Assembly (NCBI GenBank): GCA_018830205.1
Contig: JAHJSX010000157.1
Coordinates: forward strand, 1-11,543
Direction: 5' to 3'
Length of the DNA: 11,543 nucleotides
From: an archaeon
Lineage (GTDB): Archaea > Hydrothermarchaeota > Hydrothermarchaeia > Hydrothermarchaeales > Hydrothermarchaeaceae
In this document: piece by piece, positions 1 to 6,802 of the stretch
Numbering within the stretch: the first letter of the stretch is position 1
Layout: each line of letters begins with the position of its first letter
The notes under the pieces: generated by a model
Databases searched by the model: none
The model's input: the letters and a program-made list of their open reading frames with translations, nothing else
What the model was told of the DNA's origin: nothing
Translations under genes and position numbers: made by a program

Positions 1-1
1 A

Positions 2-1165
2 GCACTTGCAGCACCGGGCTGTACAAGATCCGCTCCAGACGCAACATTTGAGCCAGTCCTCACGCAAATAGAAACTCCCCTAACAGAGGCTCCAAAAAGT
101 TCAGAACAAACAGAAAGCCCTCCTATTACAGAAGCGCCACTTCTGGAAGTCATATGGCAGGAGGATTCACTGGTCCAGCCCGTGCCAGAGCACGGCTCCA
201 AGGTCCGCCTATCTCTCCCTGTCGAGATAGATGAAATCCAGCTTGACCCGATGTACACGTTCCAGGGTTTCGGAGCCCACATAAACGACAAGGCCGACGG
301 CGTTGAGACTGTCACGCTCACGATAAAGCCAGGCACCAAGATTAAGAGCCTTGCGGATGGCAAAGTCACAAGGGTTTATCCGGGTAACAGTTACATGGGG
401 TGCCAGCTCGCAATCGATTACGGTGACGGGCTTCACGGCAAGCACCATTTCCTCAAGGAGTGCATCGTGACGGTTGGCCAGGAGGTTAAAAGGGGCGAGG
501 TTCTCGGAGAGGGAAATTCAATCGAAGGCGCCCCGCCTGGCATGGAGTTCCTGATCGGGGATGCAAACAGGAACGACGGCCCAGAGGGAGAATATGGGGA
601 CGGCCAGGCTGTTTCAATGTTTGACTACCTTGAGGAGGAAGACAGGGAGGCCTTCATAAAACTTTATATTGAAAAATTTGTAGGGCCGTATCTCAGAAAG
701 GGTGAGAATGCAGGAAACGCTGTATTCTTGTGGGAGCCATTTCTTACCAACAAACTTCTAATTCACGAAGGAAACGATGGAAAACTTGTTGGCGAGTGGA
801 TTTCAACACAAAAATGGGTTCAGAGTGATGGAAAGCCGGAGGTCATAACCTTCATTGAGGCAAATCACTCGTTATGGGATGGCACGCACATGCGAGCACA
901 TGAGTTATACAACTTCAAAGATATAATATCGGGCAGATGGGAGGCAGATTATGAAAAAGGGTCTGTTGAGATTAAAGGCGAGGACGGCACATTTTATGCA
1001 ATTTTTGAAATCGATGAAACAGAAGCGCTTGCAAAACTGAAATTTGAATATCAAACAGGTTCATATCCGTCCACCTTTTCAAGCGGGGCGCTTACTTTCG
1101 TTGAGAGGGATCGCATCGGAATGCTCAAACAGGGCCAAGAGATGGGCGTTTTCGACTTCGAATAA
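2..1165 (+). CDS. Probable surface protein with degenerate M23/LytM-like domain (5' partial)
   Basis: The frame is open to the left edge, so the GTG at 182 is probably internal and the real start lies outside the window. The first visible residues are A-L-A-A-P-G-C (Cys at 20-22), which could be a lipobox although Pro at -2 is unusual. About 55 Pro/Thr/Ser/Glu-rich residues follow, typical of an extracellular linker. Next comes a beta-rich M23/LytM-like domain (residues ~75-190 from codon 1 at base 2): a His in GFGAHIND, then YGDGLHGKHHFL, the VTVGQEVKRGEVLGEG strand typical of the fold, and PPGMEF where active peptidases have HxHFE. The final zinc-ligand motif is therefore missing and peptidase activity is doubtful. 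The last ~160 residues look beta-rich and are not recognised. Stop TAA is at 1163-1165. Likely role: cell-surface binding or a structural protein. Confidence 0.6.
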   Translation, partial: ALAAPGCTRSAPDATFEPVLTQIETPLTEAPKSSEQTESPPITEAPLLEVIWQEDSLVQPVPEHGSKVRLSLPVEIDEIQLDPMYTFQGFGAHINDKADGVETVTLTIKPGTKIKSLADGKVTRVYPGNSYMGCQLAIDYGDGLHGKHHFLKECIVTVGQEVKRGEVLGEGNSIEGAPPGMEFLIGDANRNDGPEGEYGDGQAVSMFDYLEEEDREAFIKLYIEKFVGPYLRKGENAGNAVFLWEPFLTNKLLIHEGNDGKLVGEWISTQKWVQSDGKPEVITFIEANHSLWDGTHMRAHELYNFKDIISGRWEADYEKGSVEIKGEDGTFYAIFEIDETEALAKLKFEYQTGSYPSTFSSGALTFVERDRIGMLKQGQEMGVFDFE

Positions 1166-1182
1166 AACGCGTGGCTTTTGCG

Positions 1183-1209
1183 AATATAATAATATAGTAT
1201 TATAATATA
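1183..1209 (+). promoter_or_regulatory. AT-only promoter-like region ahead of the permease/argG-like operon
   Basis: This is a 27-base stretch of almost pure A/T between the surface-protein gene and the operon. Any TATA box within 1185-1195 would be 33-45 bases before the start, leaving room for the GGTGAG Shine-Dalgarno site at 1221-1226. It contains a 6-bp inverted repeat, ATAATA-TAG-TATTAT (1189-1203). Lrp-family proteins often bind AT-rich palindromes and a tandem Lrp-like gene ends this operon, but such a repeat is expected by chance in AT-only DNA. Confidence 0.4.
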
Positions 1210-1226
1210 ATGAGTATAACGGTGAG

Positions 1227-1715
1227 ATGATGGACGCTGCGGAAACAGGCATAATCATTATTGTAGCTGCCCTTTATGTGGCGCTTTCATACAAGGAACC
1301 AAAAAAGGCCAAGGAGGCCCTAAACTACAGCTATAACATGGGCCTTGACGTTTTCATACTTTTTACATCTGGCATAGCGATTGTGGGGGCCATGATGGTG
1401 CTTGTGCCAGAGAACATCGTTATCTCAACACTTGGCAGAGAGACAGGACTCTGGGGCATACTCATCGGCGTGGCGATAGGCTCGATGCTGCCTGCCGGGG
1501 GATACATCAGGCTGCCTGTGGTTCTGGCCCTCCTGACGCTTGGCGCAGGGGTTGGAACTGTGGTTGCCATACTTGCGACCCGCTCGCTCCTTTATCTCCC
1601 GCAAAGCATTGGCTTCTTTGGGGCAAGGGTTGAAGCAATTTTGACCCCCTCTTTTCTGCTTAGCGGTTTCTCAGCGGGCCTTTTCGCGCACTTTATAGCA
1701 GGGATATTCTTGTAG
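1227..1715 (+). CDS. Half-size permease-like membrane protein (DUF318/ArsP_1-like), first of a pair
   Basis: A hydrophobic protein of 162 residues with about five membrane segments (roughly residues 7-22, 40-61, 72-92, 96-118 and 130-160). Its central motif GSMLPAGGYIRLP corresponds to a matching motif in the next gene (ILPGEAYVRIP), so the two are homologous halves. The layout resembles half-size archaeal members of the predicted permease family DUF318/ArsP_1. The Cys-rich CSCG-type motif I associate with full-length members is replaced here by AGGY. The two proteins probably form a heterodimer in the cytoplasmic membrane; the substrate is unknown. Two ATGs stand in tandem (1227 and 1230). 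GGTGAG at 1221-1226 is very close to the first, so 1230 may be the one used. The stop is 11 bases before the next gene. Confidence 0.7.
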   Translation: MMDAAETGIIIIVAALYVALSYKEPKKAKEALNYSYNMGLDVFILFTSGIAIVGAMMVLVPENIVISTLGRETGLWGILIGVAIGSMLPAGGYIRLPVVLALLTLGAGVGTVVAILATRSLLYLPQSIGFFGARVEAILTPSFLLSGFSAGLFAHFIAGIFL

Positions 1716-1726
1716 GGGATGAAAAA

Positions 1727-2308
1727 ATGCAAAGAGGACGAAGGAAAAAGACAACGGGTGAAAAATACTTTGTACTAATTGCAATTGTCTTTTATGCGGC
1801 CATCTATAACTCTGCTCCGGTTGACGCGATAAAGGCAGTCAACTTTTCGACTGACATCTTCTTTGATGTGATATTGCTTGTGCTTGCGGGCATCTGCCTC
1901 GGCGGGCTCGTCAAGGCCTCCCTCCCGGAAGATTTTGTATCCAGCCATCTCGGGCCTGATGTGGGCAGGAGGGCTTACCTCAATAGCGTGCTCGTGGCAG
2001 CTATACTTCCTGGCGAGGCTTATGTGCGAATCCCGCTTTTCGAGGCCTTCCTTACAAAGGGGGCTGGCATCGGCCCGTTCACATCACTCTCAACCGCAAG
2101 GCCCGTGATTGTCAATTTCCCTCAGGGCATGGCTTTCCTGGGACTGCCTGTTGCCATAATACAGGTATTTAGCACGGTGTTCGGGGCACTCACTGCCGGT
2201 CTTTTCGCAGGGATCCTCCAGAGCAAATTTGAGATTGTAAAGCCAGATTCAAGGCCGCCGCGCCAAAAAGACAGAAAAAAGTATAATAACCGAAAAAGGG
2301 AAGGATAA
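1727..2308 (+). CDS. Half-size permease-like membrane protein, second of a pair
   Basis: A protein of 193 residues, homologous to the preceding one. It has a short basic N-terminus, membrane segments at about residues 14-31, 43-60, 80-100, 105-125 and 140-165, and the motif AAILPGEAYVRIPLFEAFLTKGAG, of which P..Y.R.P and the following GAG.G are shared with the first half. The ~28-residue tail is strongly basic and probably cytoplasmic, consistent with inside-positive topology at both ends. The ATG at 1727 follows a GGGG purine run; the earlier ATG at 1719 is in another frame. Only 3 bases separate its stop from the argG-like gene, so the two are probably cotranscribed and translationally coupled, suggesting transport of that enzyme's substrate or product. 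Specificity cannot be read from sequence. Confidence 0.7.
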   Translation: MQRGRRKKTTGEKYFVLIAIVFYAAIYNSAPVDAIKAVNFSTDIFFDVILLVLAGICLGGLVKASLPEDFVSSHLGPDVGRRAYLNSVLVAAILPGEAYVRIPLFEAFLTKGAGIGPFTSLSTARPVIVNFPQGMAFLGLPVAIIQVFSTVFGALTAGLFAGILQSKFEIVKPDSRPPRQKDRKKYNNRKREG

Positions 2309-2311
2309 TAG

Positions 2312-3499
2312 ATGAAGGTAGTGCTTGCGTATTCAGGGGGGCTTGATACATCCATTGCAGTCAGCGTGCTCAAGGAAAAATACGACGCAGAGGTCATTAC
2401 CGTGCTGGTGGACCTCGGCCAGCCGCGGGAGGAGATTCAGGATGCAGAGGAGCGGCTAAAAGAGCTTGGAGTTTTAAAGCACCACAACATCGATGCAAGG
2501 CGTGAGTTTGTCAATGATTATATTTTCCCTGCAATAAAGGGAAACCTGCAGCATGAGGACTGCTATATCACACCAACACTTGCGAGACCCCTTATCGCGC
2601 TAAAGATAGTTGAGATTGCGCAAAAAGAAGGGGCGCCAGCCGTCGCCCACGGTGCGACTGAGAGGGGAAATGACCAGTTCATTTATGAGTATGTGTTCCA
2701 GATGATGGCGCCTGAACTAAAAATACTAACCCCCATAAGGGACCAGGGATTCACACGCGGCGAGGAGGCAGAGTACGCAAGGGAGCATGGGATACCCCTT
2801 CCAGAGGGTTATGAACGCACCCGGTACGCGGTCGATGTCAACATTTACGGCCGGGCGGTCTGCGGCGGCCCCCTTGAGGACCTCAACATAGAGCCTGAAG
2901 AGGAAATCTATGACCTTACAAAATCCCCTGAAGATGCAACCGATGAATCAGAGGAGATGAGCATTGGCTTCGAGAAGGGTTGCCCGGTAAGCCTTAACGG
3001 CGAGAAGATGGATGGCGTCAAGCTCATTTCCGCGGTAGGCAAGATTGCAGGCGCGCATGGCGTTGGCAGGGGTGATGTAATACACCAGCGACTTCTTGGC
3101 ATAAAGACAAGGTCCATAATAGAAGCGCCCGCCGCAGTGGTGTTGATACAGGCTCACAGGGAGCTCGAGAAATTGGTACTCACAGGGGACGAGCTTGAGT
3201 TCAAGGACGAGGTTGATAAAAAGCTTTCATCCTTGGCCCACGACGGCCTGTGGTTCTATCCTCTGACAGAAGACCTCTTTGCCTTTGTGGAAAAGAGCCA
3301 GGAGGCAGTGACAGGTGAGGTTACGCTTAAGCTCTACAAGGGAAACGCAAGGGTCGTGAAAAAGGAATCGCCATACGCTATTTATGACAGGGAAGTGGCG
3401 TCATACGAGGCCAAAGGGCTAAGCCCCGAGGACGTTGCGGGAATGACCAGGCTTCACGGAATGCGGGCCCGCCTATACCGCAAAAAGGAGAAGAGATGA
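2312..3499 (+). CDS. Argininosuccinate synthase family protein with altered citrulline pocket
   Basis: At 395 residues the length is normal for ArgG, which uses ATP to adenylate citrulline and condenses it with aspartate. The N-type ATP pyrophosphatase loop AYSGGLDTS (6-14) is intact, and the HGATERGNDQ segment (113-122) keeps the Thr, Asn and Asp that bind aspartate in human ASS1 (T119, N123, D124). Comparing from memory with human ASS1 and methanogen ArgG, five citrulline-contact positions are changed: R127 is I124, S180 is A173, S189 is A182, E270 is H258 and Y282 is I270. The loop after Y85 is one residue short (YITPTLARP). The later GAHGVGRGD, LWFYPL and LYKGN segments follow the family. 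It starts 3 bases after the permease stop and its TGA overlaps the next ATG. No argH is visible. Family membership is secure; true argininosuccinate synthesis is doubtful, so no symbol is given. An automated pipeline would probably call it argG. Confidence 0.85.
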   Translation: MKVVLAYSGGLDTSIAVSVLKEKYDAEVITVLVDLGQPREEIQDAEERLKELGVLKHHNIDARREFVNDYIFPAIKGNLQHEDCYITPTLARPLIALKIVEIAQKEGAPAVAHGATERGNDQFIYEYVFQMMAPELKILTPIRDQGFTRGEEAEYAREHGIPLPEGYERTRYAVDVNIYGRAVCGGPLEDLNIEPEEEIYDLTKSPEDATDESEEMSIGFEKGCPVSLNGEKMDGVKLISAVGKIAGAHGVGRGDVIHQRLLGIKTRSIIEAPAAVVLIQAHRELEKLVLTGDELEFKDEVDKKLSSLAHDGLWFYPLTEDLFAFVEKSQEAVTGEVTLKLYKGNARVVKKESPYAIYDREVASYEAKGLSPEDVAGMTRLHGMRARLYRKKEKR

Positions 3500-4425
3500 A
3501 ACTTGACAAAACCGACAGGAAAATCCTTAAGGAACTTTTGACCGACGGAAGGGCCAAATACGCTGATATAGGCGATGCGACAGGGGCAGGGAGTTCCACA
3601 ATCAGGTGGAGGATAAAAAGACTCGAAGAGGAAGGGATAATCGTTGGTTACACCTGCCTGCCAGACACCGAATACTTTGGGCTTAACATGGCTATTTTTT
3701 TCATAAAGACTAGCGGGGACTCAAAAGAGGTCATCAATGATTTGAAGAAGCAGGGAAGGCTGACGTCTATAGTAATCACCTTTGGAGATTCCAACATCGT
3801 ATGCAGGGGCGTCTTCGAGGACATCGGCGATTTGCTGGAATTAAAGGAGAGCATCTCAACCATAGATGGGATAAGTGAGGTCCAGACATGCATTACGCAC
3901 AAGGGCATCGGAATGGGTGGGGAAGCACCGCTTGAGCTAATTCGAAAAACCAAGAGGCTTGACAAAACAGACGCACGGCTCTTAGAGGAGCTCATAAAGG
4001 ACGCAAGAATCGGCTATACCGAGCTTGGCAAAAAACTAAAGATGAACGCCTCGACCGCCCGCCTCCGGACGATGAAGCTTGTTGATGAAGGAGTCATAAG
4101 GAAATTCACAGCAAGGGTCGACCTTGCGAAACGCGGCCAGTTTCCTGCGTTTCTTAGAATCAAGACAGACGGGGGAAAGACCGGCGAGATTATTAGCGCG
4201 CTTGGTGAAATCCCTGTCGTGGTCATGGCGCTCCCATGCATCGGTGAATGCGATATATTCTCCCGGGTGATAGTCAAGGGAGCAGAAGACCTCAACAGAC
4301 TGATAAACGACAAAATAATGGAAATAGACGGCATCCATGACGTAAAGGCAGACTGCACCCTGAAGGGTGAAAGAATCGGGGGATTCTTACCACCACGTAT
4401 GGTCGAGACGATTCTTGGGGATTAG
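3496..4425 (+). CDS. Tandem Lrp/AsnC-type transcriptional regulator
   Basis: A 309-residue protein made of two Lrp/AsnC modules. Helix-turn-helix 1 is at about 1-50 (KLDKTDRKILKELLTDGR) and effector-binding RAM-like domain 1 at ~60-140. HTH 2 begins at ~155 with the near-copy RLDKTDARLLEELIKDAR, and RAM-like domain 2 runs to ~300. Ordinary Lrp proteins have one module of ~150 residues, so this is an internal duplication or fusion. The strong Shine-Dalgarno AAGGAG (3485-3490) is 5 bases before the ATG, which overlaps the argG-like stop as ATGA. Being last in the operon, it may sense a metabolite of the pathway and autoregulate. The duplicated Lrp-like fold also occurs in siroheme decarboxylases (AhbA/AhbB); I see no support for that role here, but it is the main alternative. 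Confidence 0.85.
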   Translation: MKLDKTDRKILKELLTDGRAKYADIGDATGAGSSTIRWRIKRLEEEGIIVGYTCLPDTEYFGLNMAIFFIKTSGDSKEVINDLKKQGRLTSIVITFGDSNIVCRGVFEDIGDLLELKESISTIDGISEVQTCITHKGIGMGGEAPLELIRKTKRLDKTDARLLEELIKDARIGYTELGKKLKMNASTARLRTMKLVDEGVIRKFTARVDLAKRGQFPAFLRIKTDGGKTGEIISALGEIPVVVMALPCIGECDIFSRVIVKGAEDLNRLINDKIMEIDGIHDVKADCTLKGERIGGFLPPRMVETILGD

Positions 4426-4518
4426 CATCAATTAACGCAGAAGTAGGAAAAAAGCCCGAAAATTGATGAAAAATCCAAAAAATTCATTAAAAACAGCAGA
4501 AACAGCAATAATCAATAG

Positions 4519-4530
4519 AAAATTTAAAAT
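4519..4530 (+). promoter_or_regulatory. Archaeal TATA-box promoter for the HgdB-like/radical SAM pair
   Basis: GAAAATTTAAAAT in the 139-base gap after the Lrp-like gene fits an archaeal BRE plus TATA element (TTTAAAAT at 4523-4530). Transcription would start near 4553, immediately ahead of the Shine-Dalgarno GGGGTG (4554-4559) that lies 5 bases before the ATG at 4565. The rest of the gap (4426-4518) is A-rich with no gene, no clear terminator and no strong repeat. Confidence 0.55.
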
Positions 4531-4564
4531 AACCATAACTCGAAATAGATAAAGGGGTGTTAAT

Positions 4565-5755
4565 ATGACAACTGATATTCAATCAGAGTATATTTCAATG
4601 GATTTACGCGGAGTGAGGGAGGTTCTCGGCATGCTCGCGACCGAATTTGACAGGATGAAGAAGGCCAAAAAGGCGGGCCGCCCGATTGTCGGGACGTGGC
4701 TTAATTCTCCAAATGAGATTCTTCTTGCAGCCAACACATATGCAACCACATTCAGGTTTGAAGGGCTGCACAGCGACATCATAAAGGGTAGAGAAGACCT
4801 GAGAAAGGCATACGAAATGTTTAACATGGAGCAGTGCTTCTGCCTTGACGTTTGCAGGTCGCTTGGAAGCCCTGTTCTTGGGGCCCCAAGAGACTACGAC
4901 TTGGTGGTTACGGATTTTACAGCCAAGGCACCCGAGTGGGAAGGCATCATGAAGACCTACATTGACGAAAAATGGAATTTTATGCCACTTGAGATTCCAA
5001 GGGGGCTAGAGAAAAAGGAAGCACTCACCCACATCGAGGAAAGGCTAAACGGACTCAGGGCTGCACTTGAGGAAATGACCGGCAAAGAGATAACAGACGA
5101 CGAGCTGAGAGATGCCTTCGAGAAGACAAACAGGGTTCGGGACCAAGTCAAAAAGATTGACGAGCTTATAAAGACTGACCCTATGCCAATTCGCGGCGGC
5201 GATGTCTGGTTTGCATATTTCCCGATGAGTTCATGCTACATAGGCGGCGAGGTTGACAAGACACATGACCTGCTAGAGGACCTGCACAGCCAGATTCAAG
5301 AGAGGATTGAAAGCGGATTCGCTGCTTATGACAGAGACGTCAAAAAGATATGCGCAATCCCCAGCGGCAGCAACGTTACAAAAGACGTTTACCCTGTAAT
5401 GGAGAAAGCTGGCGGCGTTCTGGTGACAGACTGGCCATGCTGCGAGCACGGCGGGCTTTTGTTCCGTGACAGGATAAAACTTGTCGGCGACCCAATAAAG
5501 AACCTGGCAAAGCATTACCTCAAGACGTTTGGCATATTTGACGAGGTACAGGATGCAAAAGATATACTGGAAATGGTCAACCGACTTTCCATCGATGCAG
5601 TGATATACGACAAGCAGCTTGATTTGTTTGGTTATAAGGCACCGGTGGCTTCTGTAAGCGAGGTAATGAAAGTCCTCTCGGAAAAGGGCATACCAATACA
5701 TGTCCACGAGGGCCATGACGTATCTGGCATAAAGGCCTTTATCGAAGCCTGTTAA
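4565..5755 (+). CDS. 2-hydroxyacyl-CoA dehydratase / benzoyl-CoA reductase (HgdB/BcrC)-like Fe-S protein
   Basis: A 396-residue protein with the layout of the HgdB/BcrC family, whose members hold Fe-S clusters for low-potential electron chemistry. Family landmarks: NSPNEILLAANTYATTFRFEG (47-67, like the PvEllLAaG.. segment), FCLDVCRS (92-99, like the first cluster Cys region), a long acidic/basic helical insert, and SGSNVTKDVYPVMEKAGGVLVTDWP (267-291, like the GGvvV.D segment). Cysteines are at 91, 93, 97, 224, 263, 292, 293 and 396. The usual second and third cluster cysteines (the SCD and FCD types) appear replaced, as in VVTDFTAK and YDKQLDLF. No partner subunit and no HgdC-type ATPase activator is in the window; the next gene is a radical SAM protein. 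Reaction and substrate unknown; double-cubane-cluster relatives are an alternative comparison. Shine-Dalgarno GGGGTG supports the start. Confidence 0.7.
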   Translation: MTTDIQSEYISMDLRGVREVLGMLATEFDRMKKAKKAGRPIVGTWLNSPNEILLAANTYATTFRFEGLHSDIIKGREDLRKAYEMFNMEQCFCLDVCRSLGSPVLGAPRDYDLVVTDFTAKAPEWEGIMKTYIDEKWNFMPLEIPRGLEKKEALTHIEERLNGLRAALEEMTGKEITDDELRDAFEKTNRVRDQVKKIDELIKTDPMPIRGGDVWFAYFPMSSCYIGGEVDKTHDLLEDLHSQIQERIESGFAAYDRDVKKICAIPSGSNVTKDVYPVMEKAGGVLVTDWPCCEHGGLLFRDRIKLVGDPIKNLAKHYLKTFGIFDEVQDAKDILEMVNRLSIDAVIYDKQLDLFGYKAPVASVSEVMKVLSEKGIPIHVHEGHDVSGIKAFIEAC

Positions 5756-5758
5756 GGG

Positions 5759-6799
5759 TTGATAACAATCGAAAAAGAAGCAGTTCTATTTAGCGAGTCC
5801 GATGAAGAAGTAGAGTGCATTGCCTGTGCACATCGATGCGTTATTTCTCCCGGCGGCTCCGGCATCTGCAGAGTGAGGGTTAACAGGGATGGAAAGCTCT
5901 ATTCAATAGTTTACAACAACCTCGCGAGTTTGGATTTCAATTACATTGAAAAGGGCCCCATATACCACTTCTACCCCGGAAGCAGGGTTGTGGAACTTGG
6001 CACCGTTGGCTGCAATTTCACATGCAAGTTCTGCTGTGCATGGTCCATAAGCCAGGTATTGCCCGGCGAGGTAACGGAGATTGAAATCGAGCCAGAAAAA
6101 GTGGCAGAGGCAGCAAAAAGAGAGGGGTGCAAGGGCATCGTGTTTACCCATACCGACCCAATTGTATCCTTTGAGTACGTTTATGACACAGCAAGGTTCG
6201 CAAAGGAAAAAGGGCTTTTCAACGTCCTTGTGACAAATGGCTATCTCACACCCGAAGCTCTTGATATGATTGCCCCTTACATCGATGCTATGAGCATCAC
6301 TCCCAAGTCCTTCACAGGAGATTTTTACAGGGACGTTTGCGGTGGGAGCATTGAACCCGTCATGGACACTATAAAATTAGCATTGGAAAAAGGAATCCAT
6401 GTGGAGATTGCCTATGTCCTGATACCGGGACACACAGACAGCGATGAAGATATCAAAAAGCTTTCGAATTTCCTTGTGGAACTGGACCCGGAAATTCCTG
6501 TCACGTTCCTGCGATACTTCCCGAGCTTCGATATGGATGACATACCCATGACGCTTGAGGAGGACATGAACAGGGCCCGCGACATCGCGATGGGTGCCGG
6601 ACTTAAGTACGTATATCTCGGGAACACCTATTCAAGCCCGGGCAAGCATACCTACTGCCCAAAATGCAAAGCCGCAGTAATCGAGCGCGTTGGCGAGCGC
6701 GTTGTGGAATACAGGCTAAAAGATGGGAAATGCCCGGAGTGCGGGGAAGGACTCCCCATTGTAGGCGATTACGTGCCGCCAGCTCCGCCATACTTTTGA
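5759..6799 (+). CDS. Radical SAM protein, PflA-like / AmmeMemoRadiSam type
   Basis: A 346-residue protein resembling the radical SAM component of the AmmeMemoRadiSam system and PflA-type activases. A four-Cys N-terminal module (C20, C23, C27, C37; CIACAHRC and GICRVR) leads through IEKGPIYHFYPGS (63-75) to the cluster motif C85-x3-C89-x2-C92 in GCNFTCKFCCAWSIS. Members I know have CQNW after the third Cys; here it is CCAW, giving a fourth adjacent Cys. The C-terminus is a CxxC-x21-CxxC zinc-ribbon-like module (C300, C303, C325, C328). The start is TTG at 5759, the only credible start: the codon two before it is the in-frame TAA of the previous gene, and the next starts lie inside the Cys module. 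No separate Shine-Dalgarno is clear, so translation probably depends on coupling. AMMECR1 and MEMO partners are absent, so a role with the HgdB-like protein is more likely. Confidence 0.8.
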   Translation: MITIEKEAVLFSESDEEVECIACAHRCVISPGGSGICRVRVNRDGKLYSIVYNNLASLDFNYIEKGPIYHFYPGSRVVELGTVGCNFTCKFCCAWSISQVLPGEVTEIEIEPEKVAEAAKREGCKGIVFTHTDPIVSFEYVYDTARFAKEKGLFNVLVTNGYLTPEALDMIAPYIDAMSITPKSFTGDFYRDVCGGSIEPVMDTIKLALEKGIHVEIAYVLIPGHTDSDEDIKKLSNFLVELDPEIPVTFLRYFPSFDMDDIPMTLEEDMNRARDIAMGAGLKYVYLGNTYSSPGKHTYCPKCKAAVIERVGERVVEYRLKDGKCPECGEGLPIVGDYVPPAPPYF

Positions 6800-6802
6800 G
6801 AT

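Noticed and set aside
1189..1203. A firm Lrp operator in the AT-only palindrome
   Set aside because: Six-base arms made only of A and T are expected by chance in such sequence; noted under the promoter only.
1727..2308. ATG at 1719 as a start for the second permease gene
   Set aside because: It is in a different frame from the hydrophobic protein; the ATG at 1727 is the in-frame start.
4426..4564. A small gene, RNA or intrinsic terminator in the A-rich gap after the Lrp-like gene
   Set aside because: No open frame with a ribosome site, no stable stem and no T-run on the coding strand; only a promoter is supported.
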